Assembly: GCF_025643595.1 (NCBI RefSeq)
Contig: NZ_CP102826.1
Coordinates: forward strand, 372,001 to 436,000
Direction of reading: 5' to 3'
DNA length: 64,000 nt
DNA from: Saccharopolyspora rosea
GTDB lineage: Bacteria > Actinomycetota > Actinomycetes > Mycobacteriales > Pseudonocardiaceae
Below are positions 8,195-15,728 of the stretch, in pieces (the first letter of the stretch is position 1; each line of letters opens with the position of its first letter). The translations under genes were made by a program, and so were the position numbers. Below the pieces are notes generated by a model. That model worked only from the letters and a program-made list of their open reading frames with translations, was not told the DNA's origin and ran no database searches.

Positions 8195-8720
8195 GGGCCT
8201 GGTGCTCCGATGTCGACGCGGTGCGCGAACTAGGCGTTGTGCCTGTTCGCACGGTCAGTAAGGCGGTCGGTAACAGGGCCAGGGGTCGGTTCGATCGAGG
8301 GTCGATTCACGCAGGCCAGCGCGGCCTCAACTGGGTTCAACTCTTGCTGGTCAGCGCCTCGATCGACCCGGATCGAGTCGGGGCGGATCGACCCTCGATC
8401 GAATCCCGGGCGACCGGTGTCTCCTGCGGTGCTCCCGGCCGGTCACGAGGGGGGTTACTGACGGTCTGTGCTGCGGCAGTAACCCCGTCGGGCCGGTTCG
8501 GTTACCGGGTGGTTCCGGGCCGCCGGGGCGTGGTTCCCGTCGGGGGCGTTCGTGCTGTTCCCGACGGTTCCCGGCCCCGCTCCCCGGGGGTGCGGACCCC
8601 TCGCGATGAGTGGCGGGAGACCCGGCCCGGCGGTGGGTTCAGGCCCGCCGGTGCGGCGGGTGGCGGGATGGCACCGCCGGGCCGGGGCGAACAGGGACGG
8701 GTCCGCACCCCTCGGGTCGG
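8195..8720. other. Gene-free hairpin-dense segment, candidate origin
   Basis: Half a kilobase without a supported gene. It contains a 17-bp inverted repeat at 8290-8306/8387-8403, a 10-bp inverted repeat at 8451-8460/8477-8486 with a 16-base loop, and repeated GGTTCCC words between 8511 and 8577. A three-layer nested hairpin at 8588-8710 follows. Such DNA just upstream of a replication-type gene suggests an origin or single-strand initiation site. Open frames here have no ribosome sites or protein-like composition. Confidence 0.55.
8588..8710. repeat. Nested three-layer inverted repeat
   Basis: Perfect arms nest inside each other: 12 bp at 8588-8599/8699-8710, 15 bp at 8621-8635/8672-8686 and 7 bp at 8644-8650/8654-8660 around a GTG loop. 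As RNA or single-stranded DNA this would form a long branched stem. It sits ten bases past the stop of the 107-residue gene, so a terminator for that operon is one explanation. An origin element is another. Confidence 0.6.
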
Positions 8721-9044
8721 CTAGTTCGGCCAGAGCGTGTCCGGGGCGACCTCGACCGGATGCGCGCCGCTGGTCTGTGAGGCGGCGGCCCACACCGCGC
8801 GTGCCCGGGTCTGGGCGAGCACGTAGTGGGCCGGGTCGAAGAACGGGCCGCCGCACTCGGCGAGCGTGGCCAACCCGTCCTCCAGTCCGGCGCGCTCGGC
8901 GGCAGGCAGTCCGGCGGCGGCGCGGGTCACGTACTCGGCCAGCAGCCCGACGGGCAGCTCGCGCAGTTCGGCCGTGCTGACCGGCAAGGCGTAGAGCAGC
9001 GTGGTCACCCCGTGCAGCGTCAGACTCTCGGGACGGGTGTTCAT
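8721..9044 (-). CDS. Hypothetical element protein, 107 aa
   Basis: I do not recognise this protein. It is soluble and helix-rich, with LPAAERAGLEDGLATLAECGGPFFDPAHYVLAQTRARAVW in its second half (shown only as composition: Ala, Leu, Arg, Glu). Its ATG overlaps the preceding stop (ATGA), so it is the last gene of a three-gene operon with the 138-residue gene and the small HTH gene. Confidence 0.6.
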   Translation of the reverse strand: MNTRPESLTLHGVTTLLYALPVSTAELRELPVGLLAEYVTRAAAGLPAAERAGLEDGLATLAECGGPFFDPAHYVLAQTRARAVWAAASQTSGAHPVEVAPDTLWPN

Positions 9045-9457
9045 GACCGGCTCACCCCCGCCAGCTCGCGACGCTGGGCGGGCACGCCCGGTCGTCCGTA
9101 CAGGTCCTGGACTCGCTGGCGCACCGCCAGCAACAGCGCGTGCTCCTCGGTGCCGGGGTCGAGGTCCGCGATCTCCTGGCGCGCCAGGTACACGCGGTTG
9201 GAACCCTCGTGCAGGAACGTTTCCAGCACGATCTCGTGGGCGTATTCGTCGTCGCCGAGTTCCTGCTCATCCAGCGTCATCCCACCGATGGCAGCCAGCC
9301 ACAACACCGCCTCGATGTCCTCCAGCGACATCGGCAGGGACATGCTGACCTGCATCGCGATCGGGGTGTCGTTGCCTTCGCGGTGGGTCGGGTGGAACAC
9401 CGCGTGGTGCTCACCGACCATGCCGTGTGCCTGGTCCGGGTTCAGTCGCATCGTCAC
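9041..9457 (-). CDS. Hypothetical element protein, 138 aa
   Basis: Not recognised. Acidic, soluble and predicted helical, with MSLEDIEAVLWLAAIGG and LDEQELGDDEYAHEIVLE in the middle. Its start overlaps the stop of the small HTH gene and its stop overlaps the start of the 107-residue gene, both as ATGA, which shows tight translational coupling. The operon begins at the GntR-type divergent promoter. Small conserved proteins in this position are common in actinomycete elements but have no assigned role. Confidence 0.62.
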   Translation of the reverse strand: MTMRLNPDQAHGMVGEHHAVFHPTHREGNDTPIAMQVSMSLPMSLEDIEAVLWLAAIGGMTLDEQELGDDEYAHEIVLETFLHEGSNRVYLARQEIADLDPGTEEHALLLAVRQRVQDLYGRPGVPAQRRELAGVSRS

Positions 9458-9720
9458 GCCACCCCCTCGTCCTGCGCGTCGTCGGCGGCCTCGGCGGCCG
9501 ACTCGTCGCCGGTCACGAACGCCTCATAGGCGGCCTGCGAGCACCGCTCGGCGTAGACGCCCAGCGCCCACCCGGGAACCCGGAGCGTGCCCTTGCCCGT
9601 GCCCAGCTTCAGCGCGTCCAACTCGCCGGACTCGATCGCCCGGTAGATCGTGTTCACCGAGACGTCGAACATCTCGGCTACTGCCTTGACCCGGTAGAAC
9701 CGGCTACGCTCGAACTGCAT
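9454..9720 (-). CDS. Small excisionase-type HTH protein
   Basis: 88 residues. The N-terminal part is an HTH_17/excisionase domain: FYRVKAVAEMFDVSVNTIYR, then AIESGELDALKLGTGKGTLRVPGWALGVY. The C-terminal 30 residues are acidic. I chose the ATG at 9718-9720, preceded by GGGAG, over an upstream ATG at 9768. It heads a three-gene operon divergent from the GntR-type gene. It may be an excisionase or an activator of replication genes. With the protein at 6110-6562 the element has two proteins of this fold, so which one controls excision is open. Confidence 0.75.
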   Translation of the reverse strand: MQFERSRFYRVKAVAEMFDVSVNTIYRAIESGELDALKLGTGKGTLRVPGWALGVYAERCSQAAYEAFVTGDESAAEAADDAQDEGVA

Positions 9721-9814
9721 CGATGCTCCCAACGTTTCGATGTCCCGCCCCGTCCGGTGTTGCCGCACCGGTCGGGGCTTTTCTTGTGTCCCCTGCGACG
9801 AGCGGGACGAGAGA

Positions 9815-9872
9815 CAAGCTAGGTAACTTAGCCAAGATAGTCAAGTACAAGTCACCTAACTGGCCTAGCTTG
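9815..9872. promoter_or_regulatory. Divergent promoter region with GntR-type operator
   Basis: A 9-bp inverted repeat, CAAGCTAGG at 9815-9823 and CCTAGCTTG at 9864-9872, flanks a minus-strand promoter. The -35 is TTGACT (9844-9839), the spacer is 17 bp, and the -10 is TAGCTT (9821-9816). The operator arm overlaps the -10. The site lies between the small HTH operon and the GntR-type gene, as expected for a repressor controlling its own gene and the replication operon, like KorSA in pSAM2. Confidence 0.6.
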
Positions 9873-9895
9873 CGTCGCCGGGTAGCCTCTCTGAC

Positions 9896-10264
9896 ATGGG
9901 AAAAGTCGATCCTGATGACCCTCGGCCGCCGTACCAGCAAGTCGCCGACGACCTCCGCGCTGCCATCCAGACAGGGACGCTTGCCCCCGGTGATCGGCTT
10001 CCGAAGCAGTCCGAGCTGGCCAACGACTACGGGGTTTCGATCGGCACGGTGAAGAGCGCCCTGGGAGTGCTCCGGGATGAAGCGCTGATCACCAGCCGTC
10101 AAGGTGAAGGGTCGTGGGTCCGCCGCTCGCGGTCCGATGGCTCGGCGGCTAACGTCGACTCCGGGAGTGCCGATGTTTCGGAAATGCTTACCGAAGTGTT
10201 GCACCGGCTTGACGGCTTGAGCCAGCGAATCGCTGCTATCGAGCAACGCCTTTCTCGTGATTGA
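9896..10264 (+). CDS. GntR-family repressor (KorSA-like)
   Basis: 122 residues. An N-terminal GntR winged helix spans about residues 12-78: PPYQQVADDLRAAIQTGTLAPGDRLP and ELANDYGVSIGTVKSALGVL, then SRQGEGSWV. No effector domain follows, only a short helical tail ending EMLTEVLHRLDGLSQRIAAIE, probably a dimerising coiled coil. Short GntR proteins of this kind (KorSA) hold AICE replication and transfer genes off. The inverted repeat just upstream is the likely operator. The ATG at 9896 has only a weak ribosome site. Confidence 0.8.
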   Translation: MGKVDPDDPRPPYQQVADDLRAAIQTGTLAPGDRLPKQSELANDYGVSIGTVKSALGVLRDEALITSRQGEGSWVRRSRSDGSAANVDSGSADVSEMLTEVLHRLDGLSQRIAAIEQRLSRD

Positions 10265-10275
10265 TCCGTGCATGC

Positions 10276-10479
10276 CTACTTGCCCAGCCCTCGGAGGAAG
10301 GTAACCACGCCGTTGATCGCATCTCCGATGCGGTCGAAGGCTCCCTGAGCGAATGCGGCGGCGTCGTTCGGAAACTTCACGATGAGTACCACGACGGCGA
10401 CCACGAGTAGGGTCTTGACCAGTTTTCCGACAGCGCCGCTGCCACCCGTCGGCAAAATGGGAAGTTGGTTCTTCGCCAT
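10276..10479 (-). CDS. Small membrane protein of the element, 67 aa
   Basis: Not recognised. A short polar start MAKNQLPILPTGG is followed by one transmembrane helix, about residues 20-37 (KLVKTLLVVAVVVLIVKF), and an amphipathic segment ending FLRGLGK. I chose the ATG at 10477-10479, preceded by GGGAG eight bases upstream. It is divergent from the HTH-TPR regulator gene. A toxin, a signalling peptide precursor or a membrane anchor would all fit its shape. Confidence 0.6.
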   Translation of the reverse strand: MAKNQLPILPTGGSGAVGKLVKTLLVVAVVVLIVKFPNDAAAFAQGAFDRIGDAINGVVTFLRGLGK

Positions 10480-10634
10480 TGACCTGACTCCCTTCTGGCG
10501 TTCAGAGCAGTTCGGTTCAGACCGCTCCGTGTCCTGTGTCCCTGACGTCTTCAAGGAAACCGCTGACAAATGCGGGACAACAGGGCACACAAGGGGGCAC
10601 ACTTGAACACCCAGGAGACACAGGCGGAGGTGGC

Positions 10635-12020
10635 ATGGAAGGCAACGGGAAGCTTGCGACCCTGATGCGGGAGGCCGGTTTCCTGAAGGACGACGGCTCC
10701 GTAGGACTCAAGGTGTTCGCTCGGGCGACGAGTCGGCACTCGGACCGGACCTACACCCACACGTACGTGAAGCGCTGGCTCAGCGGCATGGTTCCGCGTG
10801 ACGAGAAGACCCGCCGAGCCGTCGCACGAGCCCTGAGCGAGCGCCTTGGCCGCCCCGTAGACCTGCACGAAGTGGGGTTCGAGCCATCGAGCGAAGTGTC
10901 CGCCGAGCTGGGCCTTTCGTATCCGGACAAGCTCTCCGAGAGCATCGCCGTCGTCGGACGGCTTTGGGAGGCGGATCTCGACGACACCGCCACCCTCCTG
11001 ACCGCACCGACGAACGTCGCGGCTTGGAACGAGGCGTCGCTGTCCTGGCTGGTCGCGAACCGCTACGACCTGGCGAAGGGAGCGGGGAAGCGCCGGGTGG
11101 GCCCCGCGGATGTCGCCGGCATCCAGAGCACCACGGACATGTTCGATCGCCTCGATGGGCAGCACGGCGGTGGTCACGCCCGTCGGGCGCTGATCGAGTT
11201 CCTACGGTCGGACCTGGCCGCCCTACTTCAGGGCTCGTACAGCGACGAGACCGGGCGAGAGCTGTTCAAGGCCGCTTCGCAGGCCACCCTGCTCGGCGCC
11301 TGGATGTCCTACGACGCCGGGCTTCATGGCCTGGCGCAGCGGTACTTCGTCCAGTCGCTGAAGCTCGCGGAGTCGACTGGGGACCGCTTGCTGGGCGCCA
11401 GCATCCTCGACGCGATGAGCCACCAGGCGACGTTCCTGGGGAAGTACCGAGAAGCCGCAAACCTGGCACGAGCCGCCAGGATGGGCACGGAGACCGCTGG
11501 TTCTCCGAGCGCCACCGCGCACTTCTACGCGATGGAAGCTCGCGCCCTCGCGCGGCTCGGCGACACGGCGGAATGCGACCGGGCCATGTCGGAGGCGGTC
11601 AGGGAGTTCGAGCGCCGCAACCCTGACGACGACCCTGCGGACTGGTTCGGCTACTTCAACGACGCCGAGCTTGCGGCCGAGCTCGGGCACTGCAACCGCG
11701 ATCTCGGGCGATCGGTCGACGCGAGCACGTACGCTTCACAGTCCCTCGGCCCGACGGAGAGCGGGTACGTCCGCAGCGACTTCTTTGCCACGATGGTTCT
11801 CGCCGACGCATACCTTGACCAGGGCGAAGCTGAGCAGGCGTGCCGAGTGGCGTTGGGAGCCCTCGAAATCGGTGAACGGCTCAAGTCCGCTCGGTGTCAG
11901 GCATACGTCGACGAGTTCCGTCAGCGTCTCACCCGCGTTGGCAACAGCCCTGTGGCCAGGGACTTCACCGAACGAGCATCGACGACGCGGCTGTGGCGGC
12001 CTGAGGACGCCAGGTCCTAG
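10635..12020 (+). CDS. HTH-TPR regulator
   Basis: 461 residues. Residues about 1-80 look like a Cro/C1-type DNA-binding domain (LATLMREAGFL, then YVKRWLSGMVPRDEKTRRAVARAL). Residues 170-450 are helical hairpins of TPR type, for example ATLLGAWMSYDAGLHGLAQR followed by YFVQSLKLAESTGDRLLGAS. Proteins of this build are common regulators in actinomycetes and often sit beside mobile elements. The start is the ATG at 10635, preceded by GGAGG. The gene is divergent from the 67-residue membrane protein and converges with the APH-fold kinase, their stops overlapping by four bases. It may sense a peptide or protein partner, but this is not shown. Confidence 0.75.
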   Translation: MEGNGKLATLMREAGFLKDDGSVGLKVFARATSRHSDRTYTHTYVKRWLSGMVPRDEKTRRAVARALSERLGRPVDLHEVGFEPSSEVSAELGLSYPDKLSESIAVVGRLWEADLDDTATLLTAPTNVAAWNEASLSWLVANRYDLAKGAGKRRVGPADVAGIQSTTDMFDRLDGQHGGGHARRALIEFLRSDLAALLQGSYSDETGRELFKAASQATLLGAWMSYDAGLHGLAQRYFVQSLKLAESTGDRLLGASILDAMSHQATFLGKYREAANLARAARMGTETAGSPSATAHFYAMEARALARLGDTAECDRAMSEAVREFERRNPDDDPADWFGYFNDAELAAELGHCNRDLGRSVDASTYASQSLGPTESGYVRSDFFATMVLADAYLDQGEAEQACRVALGALEIGERLKSARCQAYVDEFRQRLTRVGNSPVARDFTERASTTRLWRPEDARS

Positions 12021-12898
12021 AAGGGGGACCAGTCGGTCCGCGGTCCGCCCGTCCGGATGGCGGCGATTCGCTTCTGCACCTCGGCCTCGGCCCGCTCGTC
12101 GGCGCCTACCTTGCCGCAGAGCCAGAGCGTCATCGCGATCTCTCGATAGTCGGCGAGGACGCGATATCCGGGCCACTTCATGATGTCGAAACCGTAGACC
12201 TCGGCGAACGTCCGGTATTCGTCCTCCGTGTGCCAACCGAAACGCTCGTAGAAGAGCGCCGTTTGCACCAAGTCCCATTCGCGGGGGCCAGTACAGAAGC
12301 TATCCAGATCGATGAGCACAGGGGCGCCATCTCGATCAAGGATGACATTCCCGACGTTCGCGTCACCGTGGATGACACCCGGCGGTAGTTCGAATTCGAG
12401 TTCGGCGTACTCGACCCTGAGTTGTTCGATTCGATCTCGAATGAACCGCGCGTCACGTGCGGACAGGTTTTCCAGGTAGGGAAGCTGCATATCGAGCTTG
12501 CCGAACGGGTCTTTCGCGGGCAGAGAAATGCCGGGCTGGTCGAGTTCGTGCAGTCGTCGAATCAGCTCGGCAACTTGGTCGATCGGCGCGTACTCCTCGC
12601 GCTCGGAGACGGAGACCCAGAACGTCGCTACGTGCCCAGCGACCTCCACCGGCTGTTCGGCATGAAGAGCGCGCGTAGCGGGGTAGTCCTGCGCTTCCAA
12701 CCACCGGGCCACCGCGACCTGCATCCGTGCGTTCTCGATCGTCTCGCCATCCCGGGCGATCCTGACGATGACCGGGGCCCTGAGCCGGTACACCGCGTTC
12801 GAGCCGATCCGGATCAGCTCGGCGCCGGCCGGGTCGATCCCGACCTCGCCGCAGGCGGCCTGGAGGACGTGTTCGGCGGTGTCCGCTGCCAATGACAT
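12017..12898 (-). CDS. APH-fold phosphotransferase
   Basis: 293 residues. Aminoglycoside phosphotransferase/choline kinase fold. The catalytic motif is VIHGDANVGNVI, and the Mg-binding motif LIDLDSFCTGPREWDL follows about 20 residues later. The nucleotide-binding N-lobe is short. Substrate unknown: such kinases act on antibiotics, small metabolites or macrolides. The start is the ATG at 12896-12898 with GAGG upstream. It is the last gene before attR and, with the TPR regulator, the likely cargo of the element. Resistance is possible but cannot be read from the sequence. Confidence 0.78.
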   Translation of the reverse strand: MSLAADTAEHVLQAACGEVGIDPAGAELIRIGSNAVYRLRAPVIVRIARDGETIENARMQVAVARWLEAQDYPATRALHAEQPVEVAGHVATFWVSVSEREEYAPIDQVAELIRRLHELDQPGISLPAKDPFGKLDMQLPYLENLSARDARFIRDRIEQLRVEYAELEFELPPGVIHGDANVGNVILDRDGAPVLIDLDSFCTGPREWDLVQTALFYERFGWHTEDEYRTFAEVYGFDIMKWPGYRVLADYREIAMTLWLCGKVGADERAEAEVQKRIAAIRTGGPRTDWSPF

Positions 12899-13447
12899 CG
12901 TTGTGACCTCAACCTTTCCCGCTCGCACCACTGCGAACGTACCGGCGCGAGTAGTCGTCGTGTCGGGCCGCGCGCAGGCGGCACGTCGGTTGGTCCTAGT
13001 GCGTCAGCGCTCCTCCTCGCATGGGTCGGAAGGCTGAAACAGTGGGGGTGGGCGCTGGAACCCGGGGAAGGCCCTTGTGCGCGCTGAGAAGCGGCCTCCC
13101 GAGCGATCGGGGCTGTCGACGCGACGAGACTCCGCAGGCTCCCTGCTCAGCCAGAGAGGATCTGAGCCGCCGTCTGAGATCGCCGTAGAGCGCCTTTCCG
13201 AGGGGAGCCGGGGCAGAGGTACCCCCAAACCGTCTCAGCCCAACTCAGCGCCTGGTTGATCGAGGGCGTGAGTCACATCGAGTCCGCCGAAGTGTCCCCG
13301 CTGTCCCCGGCCGTCGTTGCAGGTCTCGGTCCGGCTCAGTTCTCGGCCCAGTCGCTGTCCGTTCGGACTGCCCCTCACTGTTCCAGCAGTGCCGCTGACC
13401 AGCGCGAAGGAACCGCTGGATACCCGGTGAAACTACAAGTCGGAGAT
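12899..13447. other. Gene-free right end of the element
   Basis: About 550 bp between the kinase gene and attR with no supported gene. It contains the second copy of the 18-bp end repeat (13330-13347). Small open frames here lack ribosome sites. Promoters for the kinase and attachment-site arms are likely occupants. Confidence 0.5.
13330..13347 (+). repeat. 18-bp direct repeat, right copy
   Basis: Identical to 3740-3757 and in the same orientation, 100 bp inside attR. Probable integrase arm site, by position only. Confidence 0.55.
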
Positions 13448-13491
13448 CTTGTAAGCGGATGGTCAGGGGTTCGAGTCCCCTCAGCGGCTCC
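13448..13491 (+). repeat. attR core, 44-bp direct repeat
   Basis: Exact copy of the tRNA-Thr 3' half, without the 5' half. This is the original chromosomal 3' end displaced by integration; it cannot form a tRNA. Confidence 0.95.
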
Positions 13492-13745
13492 AGACTACCC
13501 GGCGGGGACAGAGGTCCCGGTAGGCGCTTCGTCACTCGGCGTAGGCGGGCGGGCGTCCGCTGCGGGGTTCGAGTGATCGCCGCTCAGCGCGGCTCCCGCG
13601 GAACGATCGCTGTGCTGAACTGCGCGCGACCCGGTTCACCGAACCGACTTCCGTTGTCAGCCGATCGTGCGGGCGAGGTCCGCCCGCGGTCGGGGGCCGG
13701 GGTGGGCGCTCCCGCCGCCGATCTCGGCTCGCGCATGATGGGGGC

Positions 13746-14261
13746 GTGGCTGGTGGCAGCAGCGTGACCGAGAAGTTGTTCCGGGTCGCCGTCGTGCTCA
13801 AGGGGTTGGACGGCGTCGTGCAGTTGTTGGGCGGGATCCTGGTGATCTTCGTCCCGCCCAGTGCGATCACCGCGTTGGCGCACGTGACCACGCGCGACGT
13901 GTTCGGCGGAGCGGGCGGGCCGCTGGCGCAGCACTTCGAGCAGGCGGCCGAGCACTTCGCCAACGGCGGGACCCGGACGTTCGTGATCGCGTACCTGCTG
14001 GTGCACGGGGTGATCAAGATCGGCCTGGTCATCGCGCTGCTGTGCAAGATCCGGCCGGCCTACCCGATCGCCGTGGTGGCGTTGGGGGCGTTCGTCGTCT
14101 TCGAGGTGCTGCGGGCGACGCGCACCCACTCGATCGAGCTGCCGTTCTTCGCCGCGCTGGACGTGCTGATCATCGTGATGGTGATCAAGGAGTACTTCGA
14201 GCTGCGCAAGCAGCAGGCCCGAGGTCCCGCCGCGCACGACGAGGCCGAGACGGACGCCTAG
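13746..14261 (+). CDS. DUF2127 membrane protein
   Basis: 171 residues with four hydrophobic segments: LFRVAVVLKGLDGVVQLLGG, FVIAYLLVHGVIKIGLVIAL, YPIAVVALGAFVVFEVLRAT and LPFFAALDVLIIVMVIKEYF. The layout and the LKGLDG start are typical of DUF2127 membrane proteins, whose function is unknown. The start is the GTG at 13746 with a G-run upstream; a GTG at 13764 is possible. Its stop codon TAG lies in CTAG at 14258-14261, right at the edge of a dispersed repeat. Confidence 0.75.
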   Translation: MAGGSSVTEKLFRVAVVLKGLDGVVQLLGGILVIFVPPSAITALAHVTTRDVFGGAGGPLAQHFEQAAEHFANGGTRTFVIAYLLVHGVIKIGLVIALLCKIRPAYPIAVVALGAFVVFEVLRATRTHSIELPFFAALDVLIIVMVIKEYFELRKQQARGPAAHDEAETDA

Positions 14262-14264
14262 CGC

Positions 14265-14372
14265 GTGTTTTGTGAGCGGCGTGAGCCGCTTTCTCTTTCG
14301 GTGAGTACGCAAGCAACCGGCACCGCTGAGGTTCCGCCACCGGCACCGCCACGCAAAGCATTTCCGAAACAC
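14265..14372 (-). repeat. MITE-like dispersed repeat, short copy
   Basis: Related to 37132-37356 in opposite orientation. Two blocks are shared: 14323-14352 matches 37160-37189 over 30 of 30 bases, and 14284-14305 matches 37296-37317 in 21 of 22. The copy ends in GTGTTT-like words on each side (14265 and 14372). It lacks about 90 bp of the central part of the other copy and codes for nothing recognisable. Confidence 0.65.
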
Positions 14373-14444
14373 TCCCAAGCTGGTGTTCCGCTGGGGGTGA
14401 GGAGCACCCTGGACGTGCTGCGGATCCCGGTTGGGGAGGTGGCC

Positions 14445-14756
14445 ATGCGGCACGCGCGGCACGACGAGGACCCGGTGCTCATCACCGACGCCGAGCCCTC
14501 GTTCGACGAGGAGCAGCGGCACCGCAAGCGCGTCTACGCGGTGCTGATGGTGGTTCACCTGGTGGGATTCACCGCGGCCGGTCTGCTGGCGCACATCTGG
14601 TGGCTGGCGCTGGGGATCGTGGCCGTCACGGGAGCTCTGCCGTGGGTGGCGGTCGTGATCGCCAACGACCGCACGTCCGGGCGCGGTCGGCGGCGGGTGT
14701 ACCGGCACGAGCACCGCGCGCTCCCGGACCGCCACCACGACCAGATCGACGTCTGA
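14445..14756 (+). CDS. DUF3099 membrane protein
   Basis: 103 residues. A polar N-terminus (HARHDEDPVLITDAEPS) leads to two transmembrane helices (VYAVLMVVHLVGFTAAGLLA and WWLALGIVAVTGALPWVAVV) and a basic tail with RGRRRVYRHEHRAL. This is the pattern of actinobacterial DUF3099 proteins, function unknown. The ATG at 14445 has GGGGAGG upstream. The frame stays open upstream into the dispersed repeat, but that part is not protein-like. Confidence 0.78.
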   Translation: MRHARHDEDPVLITDAEPSFDEEQRHRKRVYAVLMVVHLVGFTAAGLLAHIWWLALGIVAVTGALPWVAVVIANDRTSGRGRRRVYRHEHRALPDRHHDQIDV

Positions 14757-14772
14757 CCCGCCGGGCCCGCGG

Positions 14773-15537
14773 TCAGGTCCGCAACGAGAGGACCGCGAAA
14801 CCCGCGCCCTGCGGGTCGCCGACCGCCGCGAAGCGGCCGGGCTCGATGTCCACGGGACCGTGCAGCACCGCGCCGCCGAGGGCGCGGACCTCCTCGGCGG
14901 CGGCGTCGCAGTTGCGCACGGCGAAGCAGACCGACCAGTGCGGCGGGACCTCGGGCGGCCAGTCGTCGCCCATCGCGATCATGCCGCCGACCACGCGGTC
15001 GCCGAGCTGCCACGTCGTGTAGGTCATCCCGTCGATCTCGCGGGCCTGCGCCTGCCAGCCGAAGACCGCGGCGTAGAACTCCCGGGCGCGGTCCGGGTCG
15101 CGGGTGGCGAGTTCGTTCCAGCACAGCGCGCCCGGCTCGTCGACCAGCCCGGCGCCCGGCATCCGACCGGGCTGCCAGGCCGCGACGACGGCGCCGGCGG
15201 GATCGGCGAACACCGCCATCCGCCCCTCGTCCATGACGTCCGTCGGTTCGACGTGCACCTCGCCGCCCGCGTCGCGCACCGCCCGCGCGGTGGCGTCGGC
15301 GTCGGAGACCGCGACGTAGGTCGACCACGCCGCCGGCACGCCCTCCTGCCGCAGCGGGCCGATGCCCGCGACGACCCGGTCCCGCACCTCGCACAGCCGG
15401 TAGCCGCCGGAGCCCTCCCCGGCGCTGACGACCGTCCACCCGAACAGCCGGGCGTAGAAGCGCTCCGCGGCAGCCGGGTCGGGACTGCTCAGATCCACCC
15501 AGCAGGGCGTGCCGGGCTGGTACGAATCGATCTCCAC
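14773..15537 (-). CDS. Tandem VOC (glyoxalase-like) protein
   Basis: 254 residues made of two VOC domains of about 120 residues each. They begin at GTPCWVDLSSPDPAAAERFY and at GALCWNELATRDPDRAREFY. Each repeats the pattern of a short helix followed by FYARLFGW or FYAAVFGW. This is the build of actinobacterial proteins such as M. tuberculosis Rv0577. Possible roles are lactoylglutathione-type lyase or binding of a small toxic molecule; no substrate can be named. The gene stands alone, convergent with DUF3099. Confidence 0.82.
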   Translation of the reverse strand: MEIDSYQPGTPCWVDLSSPDPAAAERFYARLFGWTVVSAGEGSGGYRLCEVRDRVVAGIGPLRQEGVPAAWSTYVAVSDADATARAVRDAGGEVHVEPTDVMDEGRMAVFADPAGAVVAAWQPGRMPGAGLVDEPGALCWNELATRDPDRAREFYAAVFGWQAQAREIDGMTYTTWQLGDRVVGGMIAMGDDWPPEVPPHWSVCFAVRNCDAAAEEVRALGGAVLHGPVDIEPGRFAAVGDPQGAGFAVLSLRT

Positions 15538-15728
15538 GATGGCCCTCCAGGTGGGAAGAACGCGAAGTCCGCCGTGATTGTTGGACCGCTCTGACCTGCG
15601 AGCATCTCGATCTGAGCGCCGGATTCGCGGACTTCTGGCGATTTGTGACCAAGCAATGGACTTGTCACTCGCACGAGTGAAATCTGTGCCGTGGTCCGAA
15701 CCACCTTCGCGAACCGGAGGAGATCAGC

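Larger units (their letters stand above)
3649..13491. mobile_element. Integrated pSE101-like element in tRNA-Thr
   Basis: A 9.8 kb element bounded by a perfect 44-bp repeat of the tRNA-Thr 3' half. It encodes a tyrosine integrase next to the tRNA, two excisionase-type HTH proteins, a DUF3987 protein, a GntR-type regulator, several small proteins, an HTH-TPR regulator and an APH-fold kinase. These are typical parts of actinomycete integrative and conjugative elements (AICEs), and pSE101 of Saccharopolyspora erythraea is known to use a tRNA-Thr site. No FtsK/TraB translocase, relaxase or spread proteins of known type are visible. It may therefore be a reduced, mobilisable or replication-only form. 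The outer boundary is certain to within the repeat. Confidence 0.9.

Noticed and set aside
8455..8856. 133-codon minus-strand frame beside the 107-residue gene
   Set aside because: Overlaps the 107-residue gene, lacks a ribosome site and runs through the nested hairpin.
13448..13491. Possible second tRNA
   Set aside because: Only the 3' half is present, so it cannot fold as a tRNA; it is attR.
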